From Gammaproteobacteria bacterium (GTDB lineage: Bacteria; Pseudomonadota; Gammaproteobacteria; Arenicellales; JAANXG01), in assembly GCA_024638505.1 (NCBI GenBank), contig JAHEKE010000005.1, positions 29,810-93,809 on the forward strand: DNA of 64,000 bases, in the 5' to 3' direction. Positions within the stretch are counted from its first letter, which is position 1. Every line of letters starts with the position of its first letter. Below are positions 1 to 11,278 of the stretch, piece by piece. The notes under the pieces are model-generated. The model was not told the origin of the DNA, did no database searches, and saw only the letters and a list, made by a program, of their open reading frames with translations. The position numbers were made by a program, and so were the translations under genes.

Positions 1-2
1 GT

Positions 3-1112
3 GATACTACTGCAAACCATGGTGCTGATATCCGACTCAATCTGGACTGGCGCAGCGGTGGTTGGGGTGCCAGGGCAGATTACCAGCTTGTCGGGCTCAA
101 AGGTGAGACTTTTGCAGTCACGCGCGAAGCCCCGGAGGAGAGATTGTTTCTCACTAATCTAATACCAACCGATCGTCGCCGTCTATTCGACTTGAACAGT
201 GTAATTACCGAAGGCAACGATTATGCCATCCTGCATCGCGTGGATCGTCTCTGGGCAGGTTACACCGGCGAGAACACAACCATTCGACTCGGTCGGCAGG
301 CCATCAGCTGGGGTAACGGAATGATCTACACGCCGATGGACTTCTTAAACCCGTTCGACCCGGCCGCCGTGGATAAAGAATACAAACCCGGAGACGATAT
401 GGCGTACGGCCAGTACGCCCTGCCCGAGGGCAATGATCTGCAGGGTGCACTGGTCTTGCGCAGAGACCTGATGACCGAGAACGTGGGGGTGAAGCAGAGC
501 ACGCTGGTTTTCAAGTATCACGGGTTCCGGGGCAGCAGCGAGGTCGATGTGCTAATCGCCGAACACTATGCGGACATGGTTGTGGCCGCCGGCGGTAACT
601 GGGAACTGGGTGGCGCTGTATGGCGCGGTGATGTGGTAGTGACACGCACCAGCGGTGATACCGTACCGCAACTGGTCACCAGCCTGAGTCGATCCTGGAA
701 TGCCTGGGGAAAAAATATGAGCGGCGTCGTGGAGTACTACTTCAATGGTTTCGGCCAGAGCGATGGCGACTACAGCCCCGGTGCGCTAGCCAGCAATCCT
801 GACCTCGTGCAGCGCATCACCCGTGGTGAACTGTTCACTCTGGCGAGACAATATATTGCAGCCAGTGTGACAGTAGAGATCGCGCCTCTTTTGCTGGCCG
901 CGCCCAATCTGTTCGTCAATTTATCCGATGCCAGTGCCCTGTTTCAGGCTGTCATCCAGTATGATTTTCGCCAGGATATGTTTCTCCTGGGATCTTTGAG
1001 TGTGCCCATTGGGCCTGACGGTACCGAATTTGGAGGCATACCCAGTGCGGTACCTGACGAGTTTCTGTCCAACGGCCCCGCCCTGTTTTTCCAGTTGGCG
1101 GCATATTTCTGA
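3..1112 (+). CDS. Outer-membrane beta-barrel protein, 5' partial
   Basis: This reading frame is open from the window edge to the stop at 1112, so the start codon and signal peptide lie outside. About 369 residues are visible. The protein is rich in alternating hydrophobic/polar strands with many Gly, Tyr and Trp, and it ends in Ala-Tyr-Phe; a terminal aromatic residue is the usual barrel-assembly signal. A conserved-looking block, LGRQAISWGNG followed by NPFDP and a GDDM segment, resembles DUF1302-like or porin-like barrels. The role is presumably in the outer membrane, possibly as a channel or export partner, but the substrate is unknown. An internal TTG at 144 could be mistaken for a start; the frame clearly continues upstream of it. 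No operon partner is visible downstream for 189 bp. Confidence 0.75.
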   Translation, partial: DTTANHGADIRLNLDWRSGGWGARADYQLVGLKGETFAVTREAPEERLFLTNLIPTDRRRLFDLNSVITEGNDYAILHRVDRLWAGYTGENTTIRLGRQAISWGNGMIYTPMDFLNPFDPAAVDKEYKPGDDMAYGQYALPEGNDLQGALVLRRDLMTENVGVKQSTLVFKYHGFRGSSEVDVLIAEHYADMVVAAGGNWELGGAVWRGDVVVTRTSGDTVPQLVTSLSRSWNAWGKNMSGVVEYYFNGFGQSDGDYSPGALASNPDLVQRITRGELFTLARQYIAASVTVEIAPLLLAAPNLFVNLSDASALFQAVIQYDFRQDMFLLGSLSVPIGPDGTEFGGIPSAVPDEFLSNGPALFFQLAAYF

Positions 1113-1301
1113 GTTCGCGTATTTGACAAACACTCGCACAACTCCGTATCGGAGTGGCCCCAGTTGCCTCGAGTTTGATTGGGAACAGTGGGCTAGTCAG
1201 CCCGGCGGCGAAGGCGCGGATTTTAACAAAGAGAGCTGCGCGTGTTGCTGCAATTGATCGCCTATTTTTAATAGTTGCTTCGGGTTAACATTACCCACAA
1301 T

Positions 1302-2087
1302 ATGAAACTAACCGTTGAACAGCTGGCTGAGTTTGAAGACCTCGGCTACCTGTTTTTTCCAGAGTGCTTTACTCCGGCGGAAACCGATCTTTTGAGGCAG
1401 GAGGCCGAGCATGTTTACTCACTCAACCGGCAGGAGGTATGGCGCGAAAGTAGCGGAGCCCCGCGAACCGCGTTCGCGGCACACACTTACAATGAAACGT
1501 TCAGGCGGCTCGGTGCGCATCCGCGCCTGATCGAGCCGGTGATGCAAATTCTAAAAGGCCAGGTTTACATGCATCAGTACAAGGTCAATGCTAAGGCTGC
1601 ATTTGACGGGGAGGTATGGCAATGGCACCAGGACTATGGCACGTGGCAGCGCGACGATGGCATGCCGGAACCCCGCGCGATGAATATTGCGCTGTTCGTC
1701 GATGAGGTCGCCAGCTTCAACGGCCCGCTGATGCTGATTCCAAAAAGTCATCGTAATGGCGTGTTGAACGCTGGGCATGACCTGGCCACCACCAGTTATC
1801 CGCTGTGGACGCTGAATCGCTATACGGTGAAACGACTGGCCGACGCACACGGTATCGTGGCGCCGACTGGAGCTCCTGGGTGCGTTCTGATGTTTCACGG
1901 TACGCTGGTTCACGCCAGCCCGCCAAACATCAGCCCGTGGCCCCGCACCATTATTTATCTCAGTTTATGTGAGGTCAGTAATCACATTCGACGATTCAAA
2001 CGACCGGAATGGATCGCCCATCGCGACTTTAACCCGATTAAACCGCTCGCAGATGATTGCCTGTTGGCGAAGGAGGCAGCAGGATGA
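1302..2087 (+). CDS. Phytanoyl-CoA dioxygenase (PhyH) family protein, EctD-like
   Basis: A 261-residue Fe(II)/2-oxoglutarate-dependent oxygenase. The HxD iron motif is seen as H109-Q-D111 inside WQWHQDYGTW, followed by a DGMP/RA segment and NGPLMLIPKSH. A distal His (about H204) and Arg (about R215) fit the third iron ligand and the 2-oxoglutarate anchor. This pattern is closest to ectoine hydroxylase-like PhyH members, yet no ectABC genes are present, so the substrate is open. I chose the ATG at 1302 over a TTG at 1275, because PhyH similarity starts right after it. The stop overlaps the next start (ATGA at 2084-2087), so the two genes are probably translationally coupled. Family call is firm; substrate is unknown. 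Confidence 0.85.
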   Translation: MKLTVEQLAEFEDLGYLFFPECFTPAETDLLRQEAEHVYSLNRQEVWRESSGAPRTAFAAHTYNETFRRLGAHPRLIEPVMQILKGQVYMHQYKVNAKAAFDGEVWQWHQDYGTWQRDDGMPEPRAMNIALFVDEVASFNGPLMLIPKSHRNGVLNAGHDLATTSYPLWTLNRYTVKRLADAHGIVAPTGAPGCVLMFHGTLVHASPPNISPWPRTIIYLSLCEVSNHIRRFKRPEWIAHRDFNPIKPLADDCLLAKEAAG

Positions 2088-3238
2088 CAAACCAGACGAC
2101 TGCCAACATCATGCAGCAGCCATTTCGATTTTTTGATAATCGCGAAAAGTATCTACTGTTTGTCACCACCACCAGTGAGAAGGCGGTGGTGGCGGAGAGA
2201 GTGGGTCAGGAATTGGAGCGCATCCACCCACAGCCCCCTGCAATTAAAGTCTTTGATGCCGGAGTGGGAAACGGCATGGTGCTCAGACGAGTGCTGCGAG
2301 ATATGCACTGTCGTTATCCGACGGTACCCTTTCTGGTGGTGGGTAAAGAGATCAGCATGGAGGACACTCGTCTATCGCTTGATGAGCTACCAGACCGTTT
2401 CGCTGAACATCCACAAACCGTGTTTGTCATTACTAATCTTTATTATGCTGAAGCACCGGGCCTGATTCCGCGCAAGCGCGGCTCCTTAGAGGAGCTGCAG
2501 TGGTGGGATGTTCCACTACGGGGCGATACGGCCCACGACTTCAGTAAGCAGATCGGTGATCTGGATGATATCCTGCAGCAGGGCTGGCAGACCAAATCCA
2601 GCAGCAAGACCGGGAACCCGCTGTACGTAACCCCGTCGATCCTTGTGTTGTACAGGCAGGATCAGGCCTTCAGTCTGCACGACGTCATCCCGCGGCGCGG
2701 GCAGTTAATCAGTGACTATGATTTAATCATTGCCGCACAGCCTTATCGCAGTCGCATGGCGATTGAATTCAAGATAGAGAAGATCCTGGCACCACTGGCA
2801 CGATTTCTCAGCAGCGGCGGACGTATGGTTGTGGTGCAGTCGACGGGTCTGGATCCCGGCATGGAAATTATTCGTCAGGTCTGGCCTGATGAAGATCCTT
2901 TCCTAACGCCCAGACACACGCTCATTACTGCACTCAAAGAAGCGCTGAACAGTGATCGCTCCGAGTTTTCCTTTGACGGATTCAGTGATGATCGGTCTTT
3001 GTTTACCTACCATATGCATGCCTTACCCGAAGAGATCGGAAGCAATATAGGCACATCAACGCTGCTAGCCGCGTGGAATGCCGCAGTCTATGTTGCTCAG
3101 ATCGAAGATGACCGCTTGAACGAGGTCCTGCACAAAGGGGATTACCTGGAGGCAACGAAAAAGGTAATTCATCGCCATGGTGGGTTGTGGTTTCAGGACG
3201 AATCGTTCGTTGTGGTGCGTAAAGCTGGAGGCAGCTAG
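2084..3238 (+). CDS. SAM-dependent methyltransferase-like protein
   Basis: A 384-residue protein starting at ATG 2084, preceded by a good ribosome site (AAGGAGG) within the end of the upstream dioxygenase gene. Residues 56-64 read VFDAGVGNG, a typical class I methyltransferase motif I (glycine-rich SAM-binding loop). Later there is SGGRMVVVQSTG near residue 250, which fits the post-motif III strand. The middle is long and unusual for a simple methyltransferase. A starting residue run of RFFDNREKYLLFV suggests a family-specific N-terminus. The coupling with a PhyH oxygenase suggests successive modification of one small molecule; that is inference. The methyl acceptor is unknown. Confidence 0.6.
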   Translation: MTNQTTANIMQQPFRFFDNREKYLLFVTTTSEKAVVAERVGQELERIHPQPPAIKVFDAGVGNGMVLRRVLRDMHCRYPTVPFLVVGKEISMEDTRLSLDELPDRFAEHPQTVFVITNLYYAEAPGLIPRKRGSLEELQWWDVPLRGDTAHDFSKQIGDLDDILQQGWQTKSSSKTGNPLYVTPSILVLYRQDQAFSLHDVIPRRGQLISDYDLIIAAQPYRSRMAIEFKIEKILAPLARFLSSGGRMVVVQSTGLDPGMEIIRQVWPDEDPFLTPRHTLITALKEALNSDRSEFSFDGFSDDRSLFTYHMHALPEEIGSNIGTSTLLAAWNAAVYVAQIEDDRLNEVLHKGDYLEATKKVIHRHGGLWFQDESFVVVRKAGGS

Positions 3239-3254
3239 TTACCGCAGGTAAATG

Positions 3255-3565
3255 CTAAAAGACCAGACCTACCGTCGCGACGTAGCGGTGCGGCTCGTAA
3301 GCGTTAGCGCTCAGCTCCGTCATAAAACCGCCAACTACGTCCCGATATTCCTCTTCCGGCTGGGGATGGACGTAAGTGATATCGAATGCGATAGAGAAGC
3401 GGGATTCGGGCGTTAGATTCAGGATCTCCACCACAAAGTGCTGGGCAACACCAACAATGAATCCCTGGTCAGGGGGTCTGTCGCATAGCTCATGGTGGTT
3501 TCTGCCAGAAGCGAGCAGGATGTTGGCGTGCTGGATACAGCCACAGATGAATCGCTGACGGCGTA
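3255..3565 (-). pseudogene. Possible 3' remnant of an outer-membrane barrel gene
   Basis: This 327-bp gap (3239-3565) has no plus-strand gene. On the minus strand the last ~70 codons of an open frame look protein-like: QGFIVGVAQHFVVEIL, then RFSIAFDITYVHPQ, ending in RYVATVGLVF, with amphipathic strands and a C-terminal Phe as in barrel proteins. Just upstream, the believable segment AETTMSYATDP is in another frame; the switch falls at a run of five C on that strand (plus 3472-3476). The upstream part runs into the start of the nucleoside transporter gene and meets a stop. I read it as a truncated, frameshifted remnant, but it may be chance coding. Confidence 0.35.
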
Positions 3566-4816
3566 ATGGCGGCTGTACAAAGCGCTTTTGGTCTGGCAGC
3601 GCTGTTAGCGCTGGCCTGGTCATTTAGCGAAAGACGAGCCCATCGCGCACATTGGAAGATCTTGCTAGCAGGCGTCAGTTTGCAGCTGATAGTGGCGGTT
3701 GTGCTGCTCAAGGTCCCGGCCTTACAAGCTTTTTTCATCACTCTGAACGCTGGGTTCAACGCCCTGCAGGGGGCTACGGAATCCGGCAGCTCGTTCATTT
3801 TCGGTTACCTGGGAGGGGCTCCTCTGCCTTTCGAGGAGACGCAGCCGGGGGCGAGTTTCATACTGGCTTTTCGCGCACTTCCGCTGGTTGTTGTGGTCAG
3901 TGCCCTGACTGCATTACTGACCTATTGGCGAGTCTTGCCCTTGGTAGTACAGGGATTTGCCAGAGTGCTTGAAAAATCACTGGGGGTAGGGGGAGCCGTG
4001 GGCCTGGCTACCGCGGCCAACGTGTTTGTGGGTATGGTTGAAGCCCCTTTGTTTATTAGGCGGTATCTGCTGAGGCTGTCGCGCAGCGAGCTGTTTGTGG
4101 TTATGACGGCGGGCATGGCAACAGTGGCGGGAACGGTGTTGGTTCTGTATGCAACGTTGCTGAATGAAGTAATTTCTAACGCCATAGGTCACCTTTTAAC
4201 GGCGTCATTGATTAGTGCTCCGGCAGCAATTACCGTGGCTAACCTGATGGTTCCCGCGGTTGGTGCTCCCACACCGGCAGAGCTGGAGGTCGATAAAGAT
4301 GTAACCAGCAGTATGGATGCGATAAGCCAGGGGACAATGAACGGCTTAAAGTTGTTCCTCAATATCATCGCTATGCTCTTGGTATTTGTCGCGCTGGTCC
4401 ATTTGGCCAACGCATGCTTGGATTTGTTTCCGGCCGTCGGTGGAACGAAACTGAGTTTTGAGCGAATCCTGGGTTGGATAATGGCGCCGGTTTGCTGGTT
4501 GATGGGCATTCCCTGGGCTGAATCTTTTACTGCGGGATCGCTGATGGGTGTAAAGACCATTCTCAACGAGTTCATTGCATATCGCGAGCTTGCCTTACTG
4601 CCAGAGGGGGCGCTTAGTGGACGCAGCGAACTGATTATGACCTACGCACTTTGTGGTTTTGCCAACTTTGGAAGTTTAGGCATCATGCTTGGCGGACTGA
4701 CCACAATGGTTCCGGAGCGAAGAGTTGAAATCGTAAACCTGGGTTTGAAAAGCATACTCGCCGGCACGCTCGCCACCTGTTGTACCGGTGCGGTGGTGGG
4801 GATACTGACCTATTAG
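3566..4816 (+). CDS. Concentrative nucleoside transporter (CNT/NupC family)
   Basis: A 416-residue inner-membrane permease that imports nucleosides with a cation gradient. Hydrophobic segments run through its whole length. Family hallmarks are visible: ESGSSFIFGYLGG (residues 72-84), the ANVFVGMVEAPLFIRRYL segment (151-168) with the conserved Glu-Ala-Pro-Leu, and CGFANFGSLGIMLGG near residue 370, the typical nucleoside-site C-terminal motif. The length is normal for NupC-type CNTs (about 400). The start ATG at 3566 gives the expected N-terminal helix. It stands alone on this strand, facing a HIT gene whose product binds purine nucleotides; no shared operon is implied. Confidence 0.92.
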   Translation: MAAVQSAFGLAALLALAWSFSERRAHRAHWKILLAGVSLQLIVAVVLLKVPALQAFFITLNAGFNALQGATESGSSFIFGYLGGAPLPFEETQPGASFILAFRALPLVVVVSALTALLTYWRVLPLVVQGFARVLEKSLGVGGAVGLATAANVFVGMVEAPLFIRRYLLRLSRSELFVVMTAGMATVAGTVLVLYATLLNEVISNAIGHLLTASLISAPAAITVANLMVPAVGAPTPAELEVDKDVTSSMDAISQGTMNGLKLFLNIIAMLLVFVALVHLANACLDLFPAVGGTKLSFERILGWIMAPVCWLMGIPWAESFTAGSLMGVKTILNEFIAYRELALLPEGALSGRSELIMTYALCGFANFGSLGIMLGGLTTMVPERRVEIVNLGLKSILAGTLATCCTGAVVGILTY

Positions 4817-4875
4817 CAGCGGCGTCTAGGACATAACTCGGCTAGCCTCAGTGCAGGTTGGCAACCACAGGGGCT

Positions 4876-5229
4876 TTACACCCGCTGCACCATTCTGCCC
4901 ATGGGACGTCCGCCTAACAGATGCATGTGCAGGTGGAATACGATCTGGCCACCATCTCGATTGCAGTTGACAATGAGCCGGTATCCATCTTCCGCGATAC
5001 CCTCGTCTCGCGCTAATTTGGCGGCGACCACAAATAGATGCCCGAGCATCGCTTCGTCCTCCGTGCTAACGTCGTTGACCGTGGGTATCGTCTTGTTCGG
5101 GATAATTAATATGTGCGTTGGCGCCTGCGGGCTGATATCACGAAAGGCCGTGACGCTTTCGTCCTGATAAACGATATCGGCCGGGGCTTCGCCACGTGCG
5201 ATCTTGCTGAAAATGGTATCTTCTGACAT
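4876..5229 (-). CDS. hinT: HIT family purine nucleoside phosphoramidase (HinT-like)
   Basis: A 117-residue histidine-triad protein. The catalytic motif HLHMHLLGG lies at about residues 98-106, and the N-terminal [19 protein letters not shown] block is standard for bacterial HinT. These enzymes hydrolyse AMP-lysine or adenosine phosphoramidate bonds in the cytoplasm. The length is typical. The gene diverges from the MDR reductase at 5323 across a 93-bp AT-rich spacer that must hold both promoters. Confidence 0.95.
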   Translation of the reverse strand: MSEDTIFSKIARGEAPADIVYQDESVTAFRDISPQAPTHILIIPNKTIPTVNDVSTEDEAMLGHLFVVAAKLARDEGIAEDGYRLIVNCNRDGGQIVFHLHMHLLGGRPMGRMVQRV

Positions 5230-5256
5230 TCGGGTCTCTTTGGCTTTAAAAGTTTA

Positions 5257-5262
5257 TATAAT
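5257..5262 (+). promoter_or_regulatory. Possible -10 box (TATAAT) for the reductase gene
   Basis: A consensus TATAAT lies 61 bp before the ATG at 5323 in the AT-rich divergent spacer. No convincing -35 hexamer is found at 16-18 bp upstream, so this is a weak promoter call. Confidence 0.3.
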
Positions 5263-5322
5263 GCTGAAAGAAATCGGCTGAATTCTAAGAACAACACAGT
5301 TTAATCCAAGCAGGTACTAAAG

Positions 5323-6321
5323 ATGAACTCGTTTAAGGCTTATCGTATACACAGTGATGATGGCAAAATCCGGGCGGGATTTGAGAACATCAGCCTGGAT
5401 GACTTGAGTGATGGAGATGTTGTAATCCGGGCTGCATATTCTGATGTTAATTATAAGGATGCGCTGGCGGCGACGGGTAAAGGCAAGATTTTACGAAAAT
5501 ACCCGTTAGTCGGGGGCATCGATGTATCTGGAACGGTCGAACAGTCGAGCAGTAACCGATTTCGTCAAGGCGACAAGGTTACCGTCTGCGGGTGCGAACT
5601 GTCTGAGACCCGCGATGGTGGCTATGCCGAGTACGTTCGCGTTCCTGCGGAATGTGCGGTTAAACTGCCGGACAGCTTATCGCTGTTTGAGGCTATGGCT
5701 ATTGGCACAGCCGGATTCACTGCCGCCCTCGCGGTGGACCGCATGGAGCAAAATGGTCAAACGCCCGACCACGGTCCCATCCTGGTAACCGGCGCAACCG
5801 GCGGCGTTGGCAGCGTGGCCATAGATATACTGTCTGGCCGTGGTTACGAAGTTGTGGCGTTAACCGGCAAAGCGGAATCAGAGGACTATCTGATATCGCT
5901 GGGCGCCGCCAGCGTGTTGTTGCGTGATAAGGTTGATTTGGGAAAACGACCGCTGGAGAAAGCTGAGTGGGGGGGTGCCGTTGATAGTCTGGGCGGTGAG
6001 TATCTCACCTGGCTGACGCGGACGACAAAACCTTTTGGCAATATCGCAGCTATAGGATTAGCTTCCAGCTGGGAGCTTAATACCACCGTCATGCCTTTTA
6101 TCCTGCGCGCGGTATCATTGCTTGGAATCAACTCGGTAATGTGCCCACCAGAAATGCGTGAAAAGGCATGGCACCGTCTTGGTTCAGATCTGCGCCCGCG
6201 TCATCTCGAGAACATCGTAACCAGAACAACTGCGTTTGATGACTTGCCCCTGGTGTTTGATGACTTTATCGATGGAAAAAATATTGGCAGGACTGTGGTG
6301 ACGATAGGCGGTGATAACTAA
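5323..6321 (+). CDS. acuI: Acrylyl-CoA reductase-like oxidoreductase (AcuI/YhdH, MDR superfamily)
   Basis: A 332-residue zinc-free medium-chain dehydrogenase/reductase. The N-terminal SDVNYKDAL (40-48), PLVGGIDVSG (61-70) and the nucleotide loop TGATGGVGS (156-164) are typical of the YhdH/AcuI family. AcuI reduces acryloyl-CoA to propanoyl-CoA with NADPH, which is relevant to DMSP- or 3-hydroxypropanoate-derived acrylate, though the family also serves as a general acryloyl-CoA detoxifier. It is followed 12 bp later by acetoacetyl-CoA synthetase, and both probably belong to one operon with the CoA-transferase. The gene symbol reflects family similarity, not proven substrate. Confidence 0.85.
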   Translation: MNSFKAYRIHSDDGKIRAGFENISLDDLSDGDVVIRAAYSDVNYKDALAATGKGKILRKYPLVGGIDVSGTVEQSSSNRFRQGDKVTVCGCELSETRDGGYAEYVRVPAECAVKLPDSLSLFEAMAIGTAGFTAALAVDRMEQNGQTPDHGPILVTGATGGVGSVAIDILSGRGYEVVALTGKAESEDYLISLGAASVLLRDKVDLGKRPLEKAEWGGAVDSLGGEYLTWLTRTTKPFGNIAAIGLASSWELNTTVMPFILRAVSLLGINSVMCPPEMREKAWHRLGSDLRPRHLENIVTRTTAFDDLPLVFDDFIDGKNIGRTVVTIGGDN

Positions 6322-6333
6322 GACTACACCACA

Positions 6334-8298
<1,965 letters not shown>

Positions 8299-8325
8299 CT
8301 ATGACTGCGCCGTATTTCCAAGCAC

Positions 8326-9471
8326 ATGCTTAATCCTCCCCTGCACGGCGTTCGCGTGCTGGATCTGACCCGGCTCCTGCCGGGCCCCCTGTGTACCCAG
8401 CATTTGGCCGACATGGGTGCCGACGTAATAAAAATTGAAGACCCCCGCAGCGGCGACTACGCCCGCACCATGCGCGGGTACTTCAACTTGGTCAATCGCA
8501 ACAAGCGTTCAATGAAGATTGACTTAAAACAGGATAGGGGCCGTTCGTTGTTTCTTAGTTTATGCAAAACAGCAGACGTTGTGCTGGAAGGCTTCAGACC
8601 CGGCGTGATGGAGCGGTTGGGAGTGGGCTATGAAGCGGTAAAGGCTGTAAACCGGAGCATAGTGTACTGCTCCCTGTCGGGTTATGGACAAACCGGCCCG
8701 CTGCAACGGGAGGCGGGGCACGATCTGAATTATCTTTCGTACACCGGAATCACCGATCAGATTGGACAAAAAGACGCGGCGCCTGTGATACCTAATCTGC
8801 AGATCGCTGATTTTCTGGGAGGAACGCTGAGCGCGGCTCTGGGTATACTGGCTGCGCTGGTCGGTGTGCGCGCCAGCGGACAGGGGCGCTATGTCGATGT
8901 TGCTATGGCGGACTGCAGCCTGGCGCATAACATTATGCCGTTGATGGCACTGAATGAGCGCGGTCGGCCCGATCCTCGTGGAAGTGGATTTCTGTCTGGT
9001 GGACTGCCGTGGTACTCGATTTATCTGACTGCTGATAACAAATATGTTTCGCTCGGTGCGTTGGAGCACAAGTTCTGGGCTGAATTCTGTGCGGCCATTG
9101 ACCGATCTGAGTGGAGTGATAAGCAGAACGCTGCGGAGGACGTGTTAGAAGAAATACGCACTGAGTTGACCGCTTTGTTTCGGTCGAAGAGTCAGGCATT
9201 TTGGGTTGATCGCCTGCGGCATTGTAACTGCTGTTTTTCACCGGTGTTGACCTTGGATGAGGTTGTGAGTCACGAGCAATTTCTGGCCCGCCAGCTGATT
9301 ATTGAACGAGACGGGAAACTGCAGTACGCCTTTCCTGTAAAATTCAGCGAGTTCCAATTTGAAATAAAGCGGGACGCTCCAGAGCACGGTGAGCACTCGG
9401 CAGAACTATTAGCGGAATTGGGGTACTCCGAAGCACAGCGGGCGGATCTAAAGTCCGCAGGCATTATTTAG
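8326..9471 (+). CDS. CaiB/BaiF family CoA-transferase (alpha-methylacyl-CoA racemase-like)
   Basis: A 381-residue class III CoA-transferase fold. It opens with GVRVLDLTRLLPGPLCTQHLADMGADVIKIEDP, the family's strongest signature; the probable catalytic Asp is D162 in LQIADFLGG. The segment RNKRSMKIDLK is also typical. Members either transfer CoA between acids or racemise 2-methylacyl-CoA; the sequence features (length, GYGQTGP motif) lean towards the racemase-like subgroup, but this is not decisive. It closes the presumed three-gene operon starting at 5323. Confidence 0.88.
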   Translation: MLNPPLHGVRVLDLTRLLPGPLCTQHLADMGADVIKIEDPRSGDYARTMRGYFNLVNRNKRSMKIDLKQDRGRSLFLSLCKTADVVLEGFRPGVMERLGVGYEAVKAVNRSIVYCSLSGYGQTGPLQREAGHDLNYLSYTGITDQIGQKDAAPVIPNLQIADFLGGTLSAALGILAALVGVRASGQGRYVDVAMADCSLAHNIMPLMALNERGRPDPRGSGFLSGGLPWYSIYLTADNKYVSLGALEHKFWAEFCAAIDRSEWSDKQNAAEDVLEEIRTELTALFRSKSQAFWVDRLRHCNCCFSPVLTLDEVVSHEQFLARQLIIERDGKLQYAFPVKFSEFQFEIKRDAPEHGEHSAELLAELGYSEAQRADLKSAGII

Positions 9472-9589
9472 GTCGATTCTGCCGCTTTCGGAACGACGAA
9501 TCCATTGCAGTATAAAGCGCCAGCGGGTACATTACCCCGCCCAAAATTTACTTGCACGGTAATAGGCTCTCTCTAGGTGTCGAAGCACT

Positions 9590-10339
9590 ATGAAAATACT
9601 GGTTCCAATCAAGCGCGTTGTTGATTACAACGTAAAAGTTCGCGTTAAAAGTGATCAAAGTGGCGTGGAGACGGCAAACGTCAAAATGTCAATGAATCCG
9701 TTTGATGAGATCGCAGTCGAGGAGGCGATCAGACTGCAGGAGGCGGGCACAGCGGAGGAAATCATTGTCGTCTCCATTGGGGTGAGTCAGTGCCAGGAGA
9801 CTATCCGCACCGCGCTGGCAATGGGGGCTGATCGGGGGATACTGGTGGAAACCGATCAGCAAGTGCAGCCACTGGCTGTCGCTAAAATTCTCAAGCACCT
9901 CGTGGAAAAGGAATCACCACAGCTGGTTATAGCCGGTAAGCAGGCCATAGACGATGACAACAACCAGACAGGCCAGATGCTTGCCGCGTTGCTTGGCTGG
10001 TCGCAGGGAACCTTCGCTTCTAGGCTTCAGTTAGCTGACGGCCGACTTAAGTTGACGCGCGAAGTGGATGGCGGGCTGGAGACGGTATCGCTGTCCATGC
10101 CTTCGGTTGTGACCACTGATCTACGCCTGAATGAGCCGAGATTTGTCAAGTTGCCGAACATCATGAAGGCGAAAAAGAAGCCTCTGGAGGTGATTCCAAT
10201 GGACAGTTTGGGACTGGATACGGCATCCCGGGTCAAAATATTAAAGGTTGAGGATCCGCCTCATCGGGCGGCGGGCATCAAAGTCGCCAGCGTTGAAGAG
10301 CTTATTGACAAACTGAAAAACGAAGCGAAGGTGATCTGA
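9590..10339 (+). CDS. etfB: Electron transfer flavoprotein beta subunit
   Basis: A 249-residue ETF small subunit, opening with [19 protein letters not shown], the standard EtfB start, with the [14 protein letters not shown] block (residues 36-49) and the AMP-binding [14 protein letters not shown] region near 113-126. It accepts electrons from acyl-CoA dehydrogenases together with EtfA. Its stop overlaps the etfA start by one base (TGATG at 10337). A 118-bp spacer before it probably holds the promoter; no clear boxes are evident. Confidence 0.97.
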   Translation: MKILVPIKRVVDYNVKVRVKSDQSGVETANVKMSMNPFDEIAVEEAIRLQEAGTAEEIIVVSIGVSQCQETIRTALAMGADRGILVETDQQVQPLAVAKILKHLVEKESPQLVIAGKQAIDDDNNQTGQMLAALLGWSQGTFASRLQLADGRLKLTREVDGGLETVSLSMPSVVTTDLRLNEPRFVKLPNIMKAKKKPLEVIPMDSLGLDTASRVKILKVEDPPHRAAGIKVASVEELIDKLKNEAKVI

Positions 10340-11271
10340 TGGCGGTTTTAGTTGTGGCAGAACACGATAACGCAGTGCTGCAGGAAGCTACGCTAAATGC
10401 GGTTACGGCTGCTCTGGAAATCGATTCCAATGTCTCAGTATTGGTGGCGGGAAAAGGCTGTGCTGCGGTTAGGGACGAAGCGGCCAAAATTTCAGGTGTC
10501 AGCAGGGTGCTTGTCTGCGAGCAAGATAAATACGAGCATCAACTGGCCGAACCTCTGGCCGGATTGATCGTTTCTTTGGCGGATGACTACAGTCATATAA
10601 TAGCCGCTGCTACCAGTCAGGGTAAGAATGTATTGCCAAGAGTTGCGGCACTGCTGGATGTGGCACCCATCTCGGATATTACGGATGTGGTTTCTGCGGA
10701 CACATTTGTCCGCCCTATCTACGCCGGCAACGCCATCGCTACGGTGCAATCCGAGGATGCGATAAAGGTTATCACCATTCGGCCCACCACGTTCGAAGCG
10801 GCGCCGGCCGACGGTGGCAGCGCGCAGACTGATGTGCTGACCGCACCTGATGACAGCAGTGACTATTCGCGCTTTGTTGGCGAGGAGTTGACTCAATCCG
10901 ACCGACCGGAGTTGACTAGTGCTCGCATAGTCGTATCCGGCGGCCGGGGAATGGGGAGTTCCGAAAACTTCCAGATTGTTGAGGCGTTAGCGGATAAGCT
11001 TAATGCCGCGGTAGGCGCCTCCCGGGCCGCGGTCGATGCCGGCTACGTTCCCAATGACTATCAGGTAGGGCAAACCGGGAAAGTGGTGGCTCCAGATCTA
11101 TATGTGGCAGTCGGTATCTCTGGGGCAATACAGCATCTTGCGGGTATGAAGGACAGTAAAGTCATTGTCGCCATCAACAAGGATGAAGAGGCTCCGATTT
11201 TTCAGGTTGCAGACTATGGCATTGTCGCTGATTTGTTCGATGTGGTTCCCAAACTGACAGAATCGCTGTAG
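10339..11271 (+). CDS. etfA: Electron transfer flavoprotein alpha subunit
   Basis: A 310-residue ETF large subunit that binds FAD. The C-terminal FAD-binding segment [12 protein letters not shown] is at about residues 198-209, followed by [23 protein letters not shown] and the [16 protein letters not shown] block, all diagnostic. The heterodimer passes electrons to ETF-ubiquinone oxidoreductase, encoded 14 kb away at 25235-26881. One-base overlap with etfB ensures balanced synthesis. Confidence 0.97.
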   Translation: MAVLVVAEHDNAVLQEATLNAVTAALEIDSNVSVLVAGKGCAAVRDEAAKISGVSRVLVCEQDKYEHQLAEPLAGLIVSLADDYSHIIAAATSQGKNVLPRVAALLDVAPISDITDVVSADTFVRPIYAGNAIATVQSEDAIKVITIRPTTFEAAPADGGSAQTDVLTAPDDSSDYSRFVGEELTQSDRPELTSARIVVSGGRGMGSSENFQIVEALADKLNAAVGASRAAVDAGYVPNDYQVGQTGKVVAPDLYVAVGISGAIQHLAGMKDSKVIVAINKDEEAPIFQVADYGIVADLFDVVPKLTESL

Positions 11272-11278
11272 CGCCATC

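Noticed and set aside
1190..1203. Intrinsic terminator after the barrel gene
   Set aside because: A 5-bp GGGCT/AGCCC stem is present (and a second stem at 1141-1155) but neither is followed by a T-run.
1000..1257. Plus-strand open frame of 85 codons across the end of the barrel gene
   Set aside because: It overlaps the barrel gene in another frame and has a Cys/Arg-rich sequence unlike any family; the real frame there is the barrel's.
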